Positions 1 through 8,579 of a stretch of 64,000 nt of DNA are shown here, piece by piece. The translations under genes and the position numbers were made by a program. This DNA is from Corynebacterium uterequi (lineage in GTDB: Bacteria; Actinomycetota; Actinomycetes; Mycobacteriales; Mycobacteriaceae). Numbering within the stretch: the first letter of the stretch is position 1; each line of letters starts with the position of its first letter. The stretch lies in contig NZ_CP011546.1 in the NCBI RefSeq assembly GCF_001021065.1, forward strand, positions 1,116,001-1,180,000, read 5' to 3'. Under the pieces are notes generated by a model. The model worked only from the letters and a program-made list of their open reading frames with translations, made no database searches and was not told where the DNA came from.

Positions 1-1
1 C

Positions 2-1201
2 CTCATGGGTCGCTACCCGTCCGTGTGCGGCATGACCGGCACCGCGGTGGAGGCCGTGGATCAGCTGCGGGAGTTTTATGACCTCCGGGTGTCGGTGATC
101 GACCGTCACAAGCCGTTGCAGCGGGTGGATGAACCCGACCGCGTCTACGCCACCGCGGGGGAGAAGAACGCCGCAATTGTTCACGCCATCGTTGAGATTC
201 ATGCGACTGGGCAGCCCGTGCTCATCGGCACCCATGACGTAGCCGAGAGTGAGCTCCTTACCGATGCCCTCGCCGATCACGGCATCGCCTGCCAGGTGCT
301 CAACGCGAAGAACGACGAAGAGGAGGCGGGAATCATCGCCCGGGCTGGGGAACGCGGTCGGGTGACCGTCTCTACCCAGATGGCTGGTCGCGGCACAGAC
401 ATCCGCCTCGGCGAAGGAGTCGCGGAACTCGGCGGATTGGTGGTGATCGCCACGTCGCGGCACCGCTCGTCGCGCCTCGACAACCAGCTGCGAGGCCGCG
501 CCGGCCGGCAGGGCGACCCGGGCCGGACACTGACTTTCGTCTCCCTCGACGACGATGTCGTGCGCACCGGTGGCGGCGACACTGCCTTTAGCGCCGTCCC
601 GGACGAGCACGGCCTCATCGATTCTGCGAAGGCTCGGGAGTTCGTCGAACACTGCCAGCGGGTCACTGAGGGGCAGCTGCTGACGATCCATGCGCAAACC
701 TGGAAGTACAACAAGCTCTTGGCAGATCAGCGCGAGATCATCGGAACCCGCCGCGACAATCTCCTGGACACTGACCGCGCGCTGGCGGAGCTGCGGGAGC
801 GCGCGGGTCAGCGCGCGCAGAAACTGGCGCACCTCGACGAGCATGTGCTTGCCGACGCCGCCCGTCAGATCATGCTTTTCCATCTCGATGACGAGTGGGC
901 CGAACACCTGGCGATCATGGACGACGTCCGTGAGTCCATTCACTTGCGGGCCATCGCCAAGGAAACTCCCATTGACGAGTTCCACCGCATAGCGATCCGG
1001 GAGTTTAAGGACTTAGCGCAGCGCGCCGTGGATCGGGCGGTGGAGACGTTCCAGACCGTCGACATCGACGCGGAGGGCGCCCACCTCGGCGACGGTGGCC
1101 TAGCCCGGCCGTCGGCGACGTGGACCTATATGGTGTCTGACAATCCGCTAGCCGGCGGCGGAAATGGGGCGCTGTCAACGATGGAGAGCTTCTTTAGCTA
1201 G
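2..1201 (+). CDS. secA2: Accessory preprotein translocase ATPase SecA2 (3' part)
   Basis: The reading frame is open at the left window edge, so only the C-terminal ~399 residues are present. They contain the SecA motor motif GMTGTA near the start, the helicase motif QMAGRGTDIRLGEG, and the RGRAGRQGDPG arginine-finger segment, followed by the helical scaffold/wing region. There is no C-terminal cysteine-rich zinc motif, which fits SecA2 rather than the housekeeping SecA1. SecA2 is an ATPase that exports a restricted set of proteins through SecYEG in mycolic-acid bacteria. The following odhI-ftsR-DUF151-MerR order matches corynebacteria and mycobacteria. The assignment to SecA2 over SecA1 rests on this context and the C-terminus. 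Confidence 0.88.
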   Translation, partial: LMGRYPSVCGMTGTAVEAVDQLREFYDLRVSVIDRHKPLQRVDEPDRVYATAGEKNAAIVHAIVEIHATGQPVLIGTHDVAESELLTDALADHGIACQVLNAKNDEEEAGIIARAGERGRVTVSTQMAGRGTDIRLGEGVAELGGLVVIATSRHRSSRLDNQLRGRAGRQGDPGRTLTFVSLDDDVVRTGGGDTAFSAVPDEHGLIDSAKAREFVEHCQRVTEGQLLTIHAQTWKYNKLLADQREIIGTRRDNLLDTDRALAELRERAGQRAQKLAHLDEHVLADAARQIMLFHLDDEWAEHLAIMDDVRESIHLRAIAKETPIDEFHRIAIREFKDLAQRAVDRAVETFQTVDIDAEGAHLGDGGLARPSATWTYMVSDNPLAGGGNGALSTMESFFS

Positions 1202-1276
1202 GTTGCCGTCACCCCCGCCCAGCGCACGGATAGCTGGGAATTGCCTCGCTGACGGTGAGGATCCGGTCCGGGTCGC

Positions 1277-1313
1277 TATGATGGGAATAGCCATTTTTAC
1301 ACGTATTGGAGGA
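1277..1313 (+). promoter_or_regulatory. Promoter and RBS of odhI
   Basis: TATGAT at 1277-1282 is a good -10 hexamer about 36 bases before the ATG. GGAGGA at 1308-1313 is a strong ribosome binding site that favours the ATG at 1319 (5-base spacing) over the TTG at 1316 (2-base spacing). Confidence 0.5.
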
Positions 1314-1318
1314 CATTG

Positions 1319-1741
1319 ATGAGTGACAACATTGGCGCTCCCGAGGCCCAGGTGGAGACCACATCGGTCTTCCGTTCCGACCTGCTCAAGGAAGCAGACC
1401 AGGCTGCCACCGTGGCGCCGAAGGACAACGGCAGCGAGGTCCCTCAGGGGCAGGCGCTGCTCGTGGTCAAGCGGGGGCCCAATGCCGGTGCCCGGTTCCT
1501 GTTGGACCAGGCGGTGACCACGGCGGGCCGCCACCCGGAGGCGGACATCTTCCTCGATGATGTGACCGTGTCCCGGCGCCACGCCGAGTTCCGGATCAGC
1601 GAAGGAACGTTTGAAGTCGTGGACGTCGGATCGCTTAATGGCACCTACGTGAATCGCGAGCCGCGTAACTCTCAGCTGCTGAGCAGCGGCGATGAGGTCC
1701 AGATCGGCAAGTTCCGGCTGGTTTTCCTGGCCGCTAAGTAA
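1319..1741 (+). CDS. odhI: FHA-domain inhibitor of 2-oxoglutarate dehydrogenase OdhI (GarA)
   Basis: A 140-residue protein. The N-terminal ETTSVF segment places the phospho-acceptor threonines at positions 14 and 15, as known for OdhI/GarA. A single forkhead-associated domain fills the C-terminal two thirds, with GRHPEADIFLDD, VSRRHAEF and GSLNGTYVNR as its phosphothreonine-binding loops. In the known family the unphosphorylated protein binds and inhibits OdhA, and phosphorylation by PknG and other Ser/Thr kinases closes the FHA on its own N-terminus. Length and sequence are typical. It has its own promoter and lies between secA2 and ftsR. Confidence 0.97.
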   Translation: MSDNIGAPEAQVETTSVFRSDLLKEADQAATVAPKDNGSEVPQGQALLVVKRGPNAGARFLLDQAVTTAGRHPEADIFLDDVTVSRRHAEFRISEGTFEVVDVGSLNGTYVNREPRNSQLLSSGDEVQIGKFRLVFLAAK

Positions 1742-1816
1742 CCTCCTCCCAGTATTGACCCGGCCCGGGCCGCCCTGCCCGGCGCCGTGCCTGACCGTGA
1801 AGTGATAGCGAGAATC

Positions 1817-2548
1817 GTGAGTAGTGTAGCCCGTCGCCCTGAGCCTCAGCGCCCGGTATCGTCAGCCAAGACGATGTCCATCGGCAAGGCGCTGGAGCGA
1901 TTGACCCCGGAATTTCCCGATATCACGGTGTCGAAGATCCGATATCTGGAAACCGAGGGACTAATTACCCCGCAACGCACCGCCTCCGGGTACCGTCGCT
2001 ACACCGACGGTGACGTGGAGCGTCTGCGCTACATACTTATTGAGCAGCGGGACAACTACCTTCCGCTGAAAGTTATCCGTGAGCACCTCGAAGCCATGGA
2101 GAACGGCGAGCTGGCGGTCCTTTCGGTAGTACCGGAACCCTCGGCCGTGGCGACTCCGGCACTGCCACCAACGAGTGCTGCGCGGCTCACAATGGGCGAT
2201 ATAGCCGACCGGATCGGGCGGGACATCGACGAGGTCGCAGAGCTCGTCGACGCGCATCTGCTGGTGCCTGACGATGCTGGGTTGTTTACCGCGGATGACG
2301 TGGCGGTGGCCTCCGCCTCGCTGACGTTGACCGATCAGGGCTTCGCCATGAGCAATCTCAAGCGGCTCCTTACCGCCTCGCAACGGCAGGCCGACATGAT
2401 TGCGCAGGTGGCGGCGCCTGCTGGAACGTCCGGTACGTATACCTCGCGCGCCCAGGCACTCGAGACCAGCCGGCAACTGTCCACGCAGGTGGTCGCGCTA
2501 CACGCGGCGTTGCTTGCCCAGGCGATCCGCGCTGAGTTTGAGCGGTAG
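1817..2548 (+). CDS. ftsR: MerR-type transcriptional regulator FtsR
   Basis: About 243 residues. A MerR winged-helix domain near the N-terminus shows KIRYLETEGLITP and SGYRRYTDGDVERLRYI. After it come an Ala/Pro-rich linker and a helical C-terminal domain without the cysteines of metal-sensing MerR proteins. The corynebacterial orthologue immediately downstream of odhI activates ftsZ, and the mycobacterial counterpart is Rv1828. The start is uncertain: GTG 1787, GTG 1817 and ATG 1874 are all in frame, none with a strong Shine-Dalgarno sequence. Function is taken from family and synteny. Confidence 0.85.
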   Translation: MSSVARRPEPQRPVSSAKTMSIGKALERLTPEFPDITVSKIRYLETEGLITPQRTASGYRRYTDGDVERLRYILIEQRDNYLPLKVIREHLEAMENGELAVLSVVPEPSAVATPALPPTSAARLTMGDIADRIGRDIDEVAELVDAHLLVPDDAGLFTADDVAVASASLTLTDQGFAMSNLKRLLTASQRQADMIAQVAAPAGTSGTYTSRAQALETSRQLSTQVVALHAALLAQAIRAEFER

Positions 2549-2582
2549 GCAGACAGAGCTTTTCGAGGAGGAAACTGTCCCC

Positions 2583-3131
2583 ATGGCAGAGGACAAGAGC
2601 GCGGTGCGCGTGTTGGGGGTGCGCCAGCTGGGCCCAGAGAGGTTCCCGTGCGTGGTATTGGAGTGGATTGGACGAGGCCGCGTGTTGCCGGTATGGGTTT
2701 CTGTGGTCGACGCGGTGGAGATCGCGTCACTGGTCTCTGGCCAGGCCCCTGATCGCCCGTCGACGGCACAGGTCCTCGCGGACGTGCTCACCCGGCTCGC
2801 CGGCGGCGTCGACGAGCTCAGCATTCTCAGCAACGTTGACGGCCTCATGGTGGCTCAGATCCGCACCGGCGGGGGCGAGGCGCTCGACGCCCGCCCGTCG
2901 GACGTGCTCAAACTTGCGGTGCTGCTCGACAGCGAGGTGCTCGTGGACCAAGAGATGCTCGCCGAGTTTTCGTTGTCGATTCCCGAGGAGGAATTGGCAG
3001 AATATCTTGATGTTTCCGTGGAACCGCCGGCAGATGCCATGGCCGAGGGCAGTGCGGATAACGCGGATGAGGAGTTGGCGGACATGCTCCGGCAGTTGGA
3101 TGAGCGCGATATGCCAGGTGACGAACAGTAG
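2583..3131 (+). CDS. DUF151 / bifunctional nuclease family protein
   Basis: 182 residues. The DUF151 core is visible as LPVWVSVVDAVEIASL, DRPSTAQVLADVL and the ARPSDVLKLAV segment. The last ~45 residues are very acidic (DNADEELADMLRQLDERD). The family includes plant and bacterial proteins described as bifunctional nucleases, but its role in actinobacteria is not established. AGGAGGAAAC at 2568-2577 decides the ATG. It follows ftsR closely and is probably cotranscribed. The neighbourhood of two MerR genes flanking DUF151 is conserved in mycobacteria (Rv1828-1830). Confidence 0.85.
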   Translation: MAEDKSAVRVLGVRQLGPERFPCVVLEWIGRGRVLPVWVSVVDAVEIASLVSGQAPDRPSTAQVLADVLTRLAGGVDELSILSNVDGLMVAQIRTGGGEALDARPSDVLKLAVLLDSEVLVDQEMLAEFSLSIPEEELAEYLDVSVEPPADAMAEGSADNADEELADMLRQLDERDMPGDEQ

Positions 3132-3272
3132 TTTCTGGTTTAATCTTCAACAACAGGTTAAAATGTTAGGCGTGTCGGCCAAACACTGGCCACGCGACGG
3201 TTACGCTTGTGTGAGATAGCGGCGCTCGTCGCGCCCCCATACCGTCGCCCCCATTAACCGGAAGAGACCACC

Positions 3273-3815
3273 GTGAACTCACAACAGCCCCAAGCGATAC
3301 AGGAAACCCTCTTCGACATCGGACCCGGCGAAGAAGTCGGCTACCGAGTGCCCATCGCCTGCCAGGTGGCGGGAATCACCTACCGTCAGCTGGACTACTG
3401 GGCCCGCACGGATTTGGTCAAACCCTCCATTCGAGGCGCCCACGGTTCCGGTTCGCAGCGGCTGTATTCCTTCCGGGACATCCTCGTCCTGAAGATCGTT
3501 AAACGCCTGCTTGATGCGGGGATTTCGCTGCAGAACATCCGCCTGGCGGTGGAGAAGCTGCGCAACCGTGGCGTCAACGATATTGCGGAGATCACGCTCG
3601 TCTCCGATGGCGCCACCGTCTATGAGCTGCGCTCCGCCGACGAGGTCATCGACCTGCTCGGCGGCGGGCAAGGAGTGTTCGGGATTGCAGTGCCCGGAAT
3701 CGTGAGGGAGCTGACGGGAACCATCGCGTCTTTTCCGGCTGAGCGGGTAGACCTCGAGAGCGAGCGGGCCGCTATCGATGAGCTGGCCGCTCGTCGCGCC
3801 CGCAAGTCCTCCTAG
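3273..3815 (+). CDS. MerR family transcriptional regulator
   Basis: 180 residues. A MerR DNA-binding domain at about 25-100 is shown by GITYRQLDYWARTDLVKPS and SQRLYSFRDILVLKIVKRLLD. The coiled helix LQNIRLAVEKLRNRG then leads to a short C-terminal domain. No cysteine-based effector site is visible. GTG at 3273 is preceded by GGAAGAG. The 141-base gap to the DUF151 gene contains TAAAAT near 3160, a possible -10 for its own promoter. It corresponds to Rv1830 by position and sequence type. Regulated targets are unknown from this window. Confidence 0.85.
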   Translation: MNSQQPQAIQETLFDIGPGEEVGYRVPIACQVAGITYRQLDYWARTDLVKPSIRGAHGSGSQRLYSFRDILVLKIVKRLLDAGISLQNIRLAVEKLRNRGVNDIAEITLVSDGATVYELRSADEVIDLLGGGQGVFGIAVPGIVRELTGTIASFPAERVDLESERAAIDELAARRARKSS

Positions 3816-4639
3816 GCGTCCCGGCTCCCCGGGGGCGAGGGGGACGACGGGGGTGCTTCGGGGGAGGCAAGGCCGGCTGCTCGCCGCAAGGCCGGGCCGA
3901 TCGGTGCCCCCGCAGGAAGTTGCTGGTAGCTTTCGGCGGCGGCCGCCAAACCCGGCGGGATGGGGGCTTCGCCCACGTGGATGATGGCCACGGCGACCGT
4001 GTCGGTCTCGACGGTTGCCGAGGTAGCGTCGGCGTACCCGCTAGTAATGACGACAACGCGAGCGGGGTGACCCGAACGGATCGCCTGCGCGTCGGCCACC
4101 TCAACTGCCGTGGTGATGGCTTGCGGCAGGAGGGGTTGGGCGTCGAAGACCAAGCCGGCCAGCAGCTGAGGGGCTACCGGTTGCTCCGCAGTTGCGAAGT
4201 CGCGCAGCAGGGTCCAGCTACCGCCGGAATTGGAGGTTCCGGCCGCCACGGCCGTGCCCGCGTTGGCCAGGGAGCGCATCGTTTCGGTGAGGTCGGTCAG
4301 CCCGTGTCCCTGGTGTGCGGTGGCGGCGAGTCCGGGGGAGCGGTCGAGGAGAAAGAGCGTATTCGACGCGGCCGACGCCGGGAACGCGTTGGTGAACGTC
4401 GACGAGCTGGTGGTGGGGGCTGTGGTGTGCGGTACCACGTCCGGCACGGTTTGAAGGGACGCTAAGGAGAGGTCGAAGCGTTCCCCGAGCCACCAGGCGA
4501 AGCTGCCGAGAAGAAGCAGATAGACCGCTGCGGCCCCAGCGAGACGGTGGCTCTTTCGGCGCCCGCGGCGCACCTGGCTGGCTTGGCTGGCTCCGCGGAC
4601 GTCGGTGCTGCGGGCAGGAGCGGTGGCGTGCTTTCCCAT
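3812..4639 (-). CDS. Membrane-anchored hypothetical protein with vWA-like segment
   Basis: 275 residues. A basic cytoplasmic N-terminus (RRGRRKSHR) is followed by one membrane helix (AGAAAVYLLLLGSFAWWLGE, about 35-55). The long extracytoplasmic part starts with a Thr/Ser-rich stretch. TLFLLDRSPG and ARVVVITSGYADA resemble strands of a von Willebrand factor A fold, but a full MIDAS motif is not clear. The tail is Ser/Pro-rich. ATG 4639 is chosen over 4645 because GAAGAGG lies 8 bases upstream of it. Its stop interlocks with that of the MerR gene in a CTAG. Function unknown. Confidence 0.7.
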   Translation of the reverse strand: MGKHATAPARSTDVRGASQASQVRRGRRKSHRLAGAAAVYLLLLGSFAWWLGERFDLSLASLQTVPDVVPHTTAPTTSSSTFTNAFPASAASNTLFLLDRSPGLAATAHQGHGLTDLTETMRSLANAGTAVAAGTSNSGGSWTLLRDFATAEQPVAPQLLAGLVFDAQPLLPQAITTAVEVADAQAIRSGHPARVVVITSGYADATSATVETDTVAVAIIHVGEAPIPPGLAAAAESYQQLPAGAPIGPALRRAAGLASPEAPPSSPSPPGSRDA

Positions 4640-4679
4640 CGTCATACCCTCTTCGTGATCGTGCGTGGCGGTTTGACGT

Positions 4680-5537
4680 TTATTCTATCGTCGCCGCTGC
4701 AAGGATCCGGCGTAGGCGGTCCCGGATTGCCTCACCTTGCCGGGCCAGCTCGCGCTGGCGCCGCACATACTCGGCCTTACCTTCGGCTGTTTCGATGGCG
4801 ACGACGCCGAGACCGTAGCTGCGGCAGTCATACGGCGAGGCCTCCATGTCCAGCCGACGGCACTCCACGGCGAGGTCGAAGGCGGCGAGCAGGAGCTCAC
4901 CGGGAACGAGGGGACCCATTTTGAGACACCACTTGTAGAGGTCCATGGTGGCGTGCAGGCAGCCGCATTGCTCATGCTCAGTCTGGGTGCCGCGCGTGAG
5001 AACGGTGAGGTTAAGCGGTCGGGCCGCTGGAGTGAAGAAGCGGTAAGCATCGAAGTGAGTGCAGCGCAGCCGGTGCGCGTCGACGACCGCGTCGGTGCCG
5101 GCATGGCCTAGGCGCAGCGGCAGGTCGTGGCGCGGTTGATCGGTCCGGTAGACCATGGCCCATTCGTGCAGACCGAAGCAATCGAAACGAGCCGGCTGGT
5201 TCCGTGCCGCTGCCAGCAGGGAATCGATGCCGGCCAGCATCGTGTGATGCTTGGCGACATAACTCGTGGAGTCGCAATAGACGGCGCCGCCGTCGCTGCG
5301 GTAGCCAGCCCAGCCACGGTGCGGGCTCGTCTGCCCGGGGTCGGCAAGGGTGATGCCGAGCCCCGGATGCCAGCGCCGAAGATGGGACACGCGAACGGGG
5401 TAGTAGTCGAAGAGAAAGTCCCACACCGGGTGTGTGAGACCGCGTGACCGCCGGTGCTGCCGGGCGGAGACGCGTTCGTCGATAGCTGCCTCGTGCGCCT
5501 GCTGGCGCTCGCGCCACTGGGCGGGCTGCAGCATCAT
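4680..5537 (-). CDS. Conserved actinobacterial protein, usually annotated 3-methyladenine DNA glycosylase
   Basis: 285 residues, Trp- and His-rich at the N-terminus (HPVWDFLFDYYPVRVSHLRRWHPG). Homologues in actinobacteria carry the name 3-methyladenine DNA glycosylase, but I see no helix-hairpin-helix glycosylase motif and regard the enzymatic name as unproven. The start overlaps the stop of the upstream helicase (ATGATG, with TGA at 5534-5536), so the two are translationally coupled. ATG 5534 is an alternative start. An RNA-linked role is as plausible as DNA repair given this coupling. Confidence 0.65.
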   Translation of the reverse strand: MMLQPAQWRERQQAHEAAIDERVSARQHRRSRGLTHPVWDFLFDYYPVRVSHLRRWHPGLGITLADPGQTSPHRGWAGYRSDGGAVYCDSTSYVAKHHTMLAGIDSLLAAARNQPARFDCFGLHEWAMVYRTDQPRHDLPLRLGHAGTDAVVDAHRLRCTHFDAYRFFTPAARPLNLTVLTRGTQTEHEQCGCLHATMDLYKWCLKMGPLVPGELLLAAFDLAVECRRLDMEASPYDCRSYGLGVVAIETAEGKAEYVRRQRELARQGEAIRDRLRRILAAATIE

Positions 5538-6847
5538 GAGCGACGACGCCCCCGTCCGCTGCCACGCGGCCGGGCAATCGGCTGCTTCGTATTACGCGCC
5601 GAACGCCCAGACTTGGCCGACTTGGCCGACTTGGGGTTCTTCTTCGGCTTAGCTGGTTGACCGGGCGGCGGCAGGGGAGCGCCCGTGACCTTCTGGGCAC
5701 CGGTGATCGTGGCGAGCTCAGGCGAGTCCGGAGTGACCTCGACCACGGTGGACGTGACGTTGGCCTTGCGCATGAGTGCGGCGACGGCGTCACGCTGCTC
5801 GGGCTGAACGAGGGTGACGACGGTGCCGCTGGTCCCGGCTCGGGCGGTGCGCCCTGCTCGGTGGACGTAGGCCTTGTGCTCAGCGGGCGGGTCGATGTGG
5901 ACGACGAGGGAGACGTCGCCGATATCGATGCCGCGGGCGGCGATGTCGGTGGCCACCAGCACGGGGACGGAGCCGTCGGCGAAGCCTTCGATGGCGCGGG
6001 TCCGCGCGCCCTGAGACTTATCCCCGTGCAAGCCCATCGCGTTGATGCCGATACGACGCAGCTTCTTCACCTGCCGGTCAACGCGGTGCTTCGCCCGCAT
6101 GAACATGATGGTCTTGCCTTCTCGGCCGGCGATCCGAGCCACAGTCTCCGTGTGGGTCTCCCGGTCGGCCACGAGCAGCTGAACGTGACGCATCGTGTCG
6201 ACGACGGCCTGGGCCGGCGCGGTCGAATGCGTCACCGGGCGGTGCAGATAACGGTTGACGATCTTGTCCACGTCACCGTCGAGGGTGGCGGAGAACAACA
6301 GGCGCTGGCCCTTCTTGGGGGTGCGATCGAGCAGCTTGATGACCTGCGGGATGAATCCCATATCGGCCATGTGATCGGCCTCGTCGAGGACGGTGATGCG
6401 GACATCGTCGAGGCTGAGGTAGCCCTGGTTGATGAGGTCCTGGGCGCGTCCCGGAGTGGCGACGAGCAGGTCCACCCGCCGCGATAGGGCCCGGATGTGG
6501 TTGTTAATGTTGACGCCGCCGACCACATCCGCGACGGTCAGGCCGAGGCTGGCAGCGGGCTCGTCGAGGCGCTGGCGAATCTGCATGGTCAGTTCGCGGG
6601 TGGGGGAAAGGATCAACCCGCGCGGGGCCCCAGGGGAGGCAGGACCCAGCTCACTGAGGCGCACCAGGGTGGGCAGCCCGAAGGCGAAGGTCTTTCCCGA
6701 ACCTGTGGGCCCGCGGCCGAGGACGTCGCGCCCGGCGAGGACGTCCGGGATGGTCGCCTCCTGGATGGGAAACGCCTCCCGCATGCCCTGGTTTGAGAGC
6801 ACGTGAACAAGGGGGACGGGAAGGCCGAGCTCGGCGAAGGAAGTCAT
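5534..6847 (-). CDS. DEAD-box RNA helicase
   Basis: 437 residues with the full DEAD-box series: Q-motif FPIQEATIP, motif I GPTGSGKTFAF, Ia SPTRELTMQ, II VLDEADHM, III FSATL, V ATDIAARGIDI, and VI HRAGRTARAG. The last ~45 residues are a Lys/Arg/Ser-rich tail (KPKKNPKSAKSAKSGRSAR), typical of RhlE/DeaD-type enzymes that remodel ribosomal or messenger RNA. It is translationally coupled to the downstream glycosylase-annotated gene. TACACT ends 7 bases before the ATG, suggesting a leaderless transcript. Confidence 0.93.
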   Translation of the reverse strand: MTSFAELGLPVPLVHVLSNQGMREAFPIQEATIPDVLAGRDVLGRGPTGSGKTFAFGLPTLVRLSELGPASPGAPRGLILSPTRELTMQIRQRLDEPAASLGLTVADVVGGVNINNHIRALSRRVDLLVATPGRAQDLINQGYLSLDDVRITVLDEADHMADMGFIPQVIKLLDRTPKKGQRLLFSATLDGDVDKIVNRYLHRPVTHSTAPAQAVVDTMRHVQLLVADRETHTETVARIAGREGKTIMFMRAKHRVDRQVKKLRRIGINAMGLHGDKSQGARTRAIEGFADGSVPVLVATDIAARGIDIGDVSLVVHIDPPAEHKAYVHRAGRTARAGTSGTVVTLVQPEQRDAVAALMRKANVTSTVVEVTPDSPELATITGAQKVTGAPLPPPGQPAKPKKNPKSAKSAKSGRSARNTKQPIARPRGSGRGRRRS

Positions 6848-6860
6848 TCGGGCTAGTGTA
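6848..6860 (-). promoter_or_regulatory. Leaderless promoter, RNA helicase gene
   Basis: TACACT on the minus strand (6860-6855) ends 7 bases before the ATG at 6847, so transcription should start at or next to the A of the start codon. Confidence 0.5.
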
Positions 6861-6884
6861 GCCGAGGCCTGTCGACGCGGCGAG

Positions 6885-6914
6885 CTTGATCCAAGAAATC
6901 TTGATCCAAGAAAT
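6885..6914. repeat. 15-bp tandem direct repeat
   Basis: CTTGATCCAAGAAAT occurs twice back to back at 6885-6899 and 6900-6914, directly beside the gnd terminator. On the minus strand the copy next to the hairpin supplies the T-rich tract after the terminator stem. Confidence 0.9.
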
Positions 6915-6945
6915 AAGGCCCTGGTTCATGAGAGAACCAGGGCCT
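6915..6945 (-). terminator. Rho-independent terminator of gnd
   Basis: A perfect 12-bp stem (AGGCCCTGGTTC at 6916-6927 with its complement at 6934-6945) and a 6-base loop lie 34 bases after the gnd stop. On the minus strand the stem is followed by TATTTCTT, the expected U-tract. Confidence 0.9.
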
Positions 6946-6978
6946 GTGTGTCCGCCTTCTACGGGAGGCGGGCGGAGA

Positions 6979-8439
6979 CTAGCTCAGCGTCGTCTCGGAG
7001 CGGTCACCGGACCACTCGGTGTGGAAGGTGCCTTCCTTGTCGATGCGCTTGTAGGTGTGCGCACCGAAGAAGTCACGCTGGCCCTGGACGATGGCCGCCG
7101 GCAGGCGCTCAGCCCGCAGGGAGTCGTAGTACGCCAGGGAGGAGGTGAACACCGGGGCGCCGAGGCCGAGCTGGGTCGAGTAGACGACCACGTTGCGCCA
7201 GGCATCCATCAGGTCGGCGAGCTCGCCGTTGAAGTACGGATCCAGCAGCAGGGACTCCAGCTCCGGGTTGTTGTCGTAGGCTTCCTTGATGCGCTCCAGG
7301 AAGACGGCGCGGATGATGCAGCCGGCGCGCCAGATCATGGCCATGTCGCCCGGGTTGATGCCCCAGTCGTGCTCGATGGAGCCGGCCTTGACCTCGTCGA
7401 AGCCCTGCGCGTAAGCAACGAGCTTGGAGGCGTAGAGGGCCTTGCGGACCTCCTCGACGAACTCGGCCTTCTCCACGCCGAGGTCCTCGAAGGACTTCAG
7501 AGCGCCGGTCGGCAGGTTGCCCTGGGCGGCCTTGCGCTGGGAGAGCGAGGAGGACAGGGCGCGGGCGAAGACAGCCTCGCCGATGCCGGTGGTCGGCACG
7601 CCCAGGTCCAGGGCCTCCTTGACGGTCCAGCGGCCGGTGCCCTTCTGGCCAGCAGCATCGAGGATGACGTCGACGAGCGGCTTGCCCGTCTCGGCGTCGA
7701 CCTGGCGCAGCACCTCAGCGGTGATTTCAATGAGGAAGGAGTTGAGGTCGCCGGCGTTCCATTCGGTGAATACGTCAGCGATCTCGGCCGGGGTCAGGCC
7801 GGCGCCGAAGCGCAGCAGCTGGTAGGCCTCGCCGATGACCTGCATATCGGCGTATTCGATGCCGTTGTGAACCATCTTGACGAAGTGGCCAGCACCATCC
7901 GGGCCGACGTGGGTGACACAGGGGGTGCCGTCCTCGGCGCGAGCGGCGATGGACTCGAACAGCGGGCCGAGAGCCTCCCAGGACTCCTTCGGGCCGCCCG
8001 GCATGATCGACGGGCCCTTGAGGGCGCCCTCTTCGCCGCCGGAGATGCCGGCGCCGACGAAGTGCTGGTTCCGCGACGCGATCTCGGCCTCGCGGCGGAT
8101 CGTGTCGGTGAACAGGGCGTTGCCGCCGTCGATGATGATGTCGCCTTCGTCCATAGCCTCAGACAGCTGCTCAATAACAGCGTCAGTGGCCTTACCGGCC
8201 TGCACCATGATGATGGCGCGGCGCGGCTTCTCCAGGGAAGCAACGAACTCTTCGACGGTCTCGCCGGCAACGAAGTCGCCAGTTTCGCCGAAGTCAGCCA
8301 TGAACTGCTCGGTCTTGGCGAAGGTACGGTTGAAGACGGCCACCTTGTGGCCGCGGGAGGCGAAGTTCCGGGCGAGGTTGGAGCCCATAACGGCCAGGCC
8401 AACGACGCCAATCTGCGCAAGGTTCTGATCAGTGGTCAT
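6979..8439 (-). CDS. gnd: 6-phosphogluconate dehydrogenase, decarboxylating
   Basis: 486 residues. The N-terminal Rossmann domain begins GVVGLAVMGSNLARN. Substrate-binding motifs are GISGGEEGALKGPSIMPGG and KMVHNGIEY, the latter holding the catalytic lysine, and the all-helical C-terminal domain is complete. The enzyme oxidises 6-phosphogluconate to ribulose-5-phosphate and CO2 with NADP, in the oxidative pentose phosphate pathway. ATG 8439 (MTTDQ) is preferred over ATG 8451 because GTGGG precedes it and it fits family length. The gene is monocistronic, with its own terminator. Confidence 0.97.
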   Translation of the reverse strand: MTTDQNLAQIGVVGLAVMGSNLARNFASRGHKVAVFNRTFAKTEQFMADFGETGDFVAGETVEEFVASLEKPRRAIIMVQAGKATDAVIEQLSEAMDEGDIIIDGGNALFTDTIRREAEIASRNQHFVGAGISGGEEGALKGPSIMPGGPKESWEALGPLFESIAARAEDGTPCVTHVGPDGAGHFVKMVHNGIEYADMQVIGEAYQLLRFGAGLTPAEIADVFTEWNAGDLNSFLIEITAEVLRQVDAETGKPLVDVILDAAGQKGTGRWTVKEALDLGVPTTGIGEAVFARALSSSLSQRKAAQGNLPTGALKSFEDLGVEKAEFVEEVRKALYASKLVAYAQGFDEVKAGSIEHDWGINPGDMAMIWRAGCIIRAVFLERIKEAYDNNPELESLLLDPYFNGELADLMDAWRNVVVYSTQLGLGAPVFTSSLAYYDSLRAERLPAAIVQGQRDFFGAHTYKRIDKEGTFHTEWSGDRSETTLS

Positions 8440-8565
8440 AACCCACAGCATACGTGGTCATAGGAGCAGAGTCACGGAAATATCACGCATAGATGTGATT
8501 ATCCAGAAGAAATTCCTGGCAACAAACGGCCAACCTGACAAAACCGCTCCGTGGCCAGGACTGGG

Positions 8566-8579
8566 TACGCTGAACCGCT
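8566..8579 (+). promoter_or_regulatory. Leaderless promoter, thioesterase gene
   Basis: TACGCT at 8566-8571 ends 8 bases before the ATG at 8580. No Shine-Dalgarno sequence precedes the start. Confidence 0.45.

Noticed and set aside
4680-5537. Firm DNA-glycosylase assignment
   Set aside because: The name is inherited in databases; I see no helix-hairpin-helix or catalytic Asp motif to support it.
6886-8463. 525-codon open frame on the plus strand opposite gnd
   Set aside because: Antisense shadow of a canonical 6-phosphogluconate dehydrogenase; no recognisable motif and it runs through the gnd terminator hairpin.
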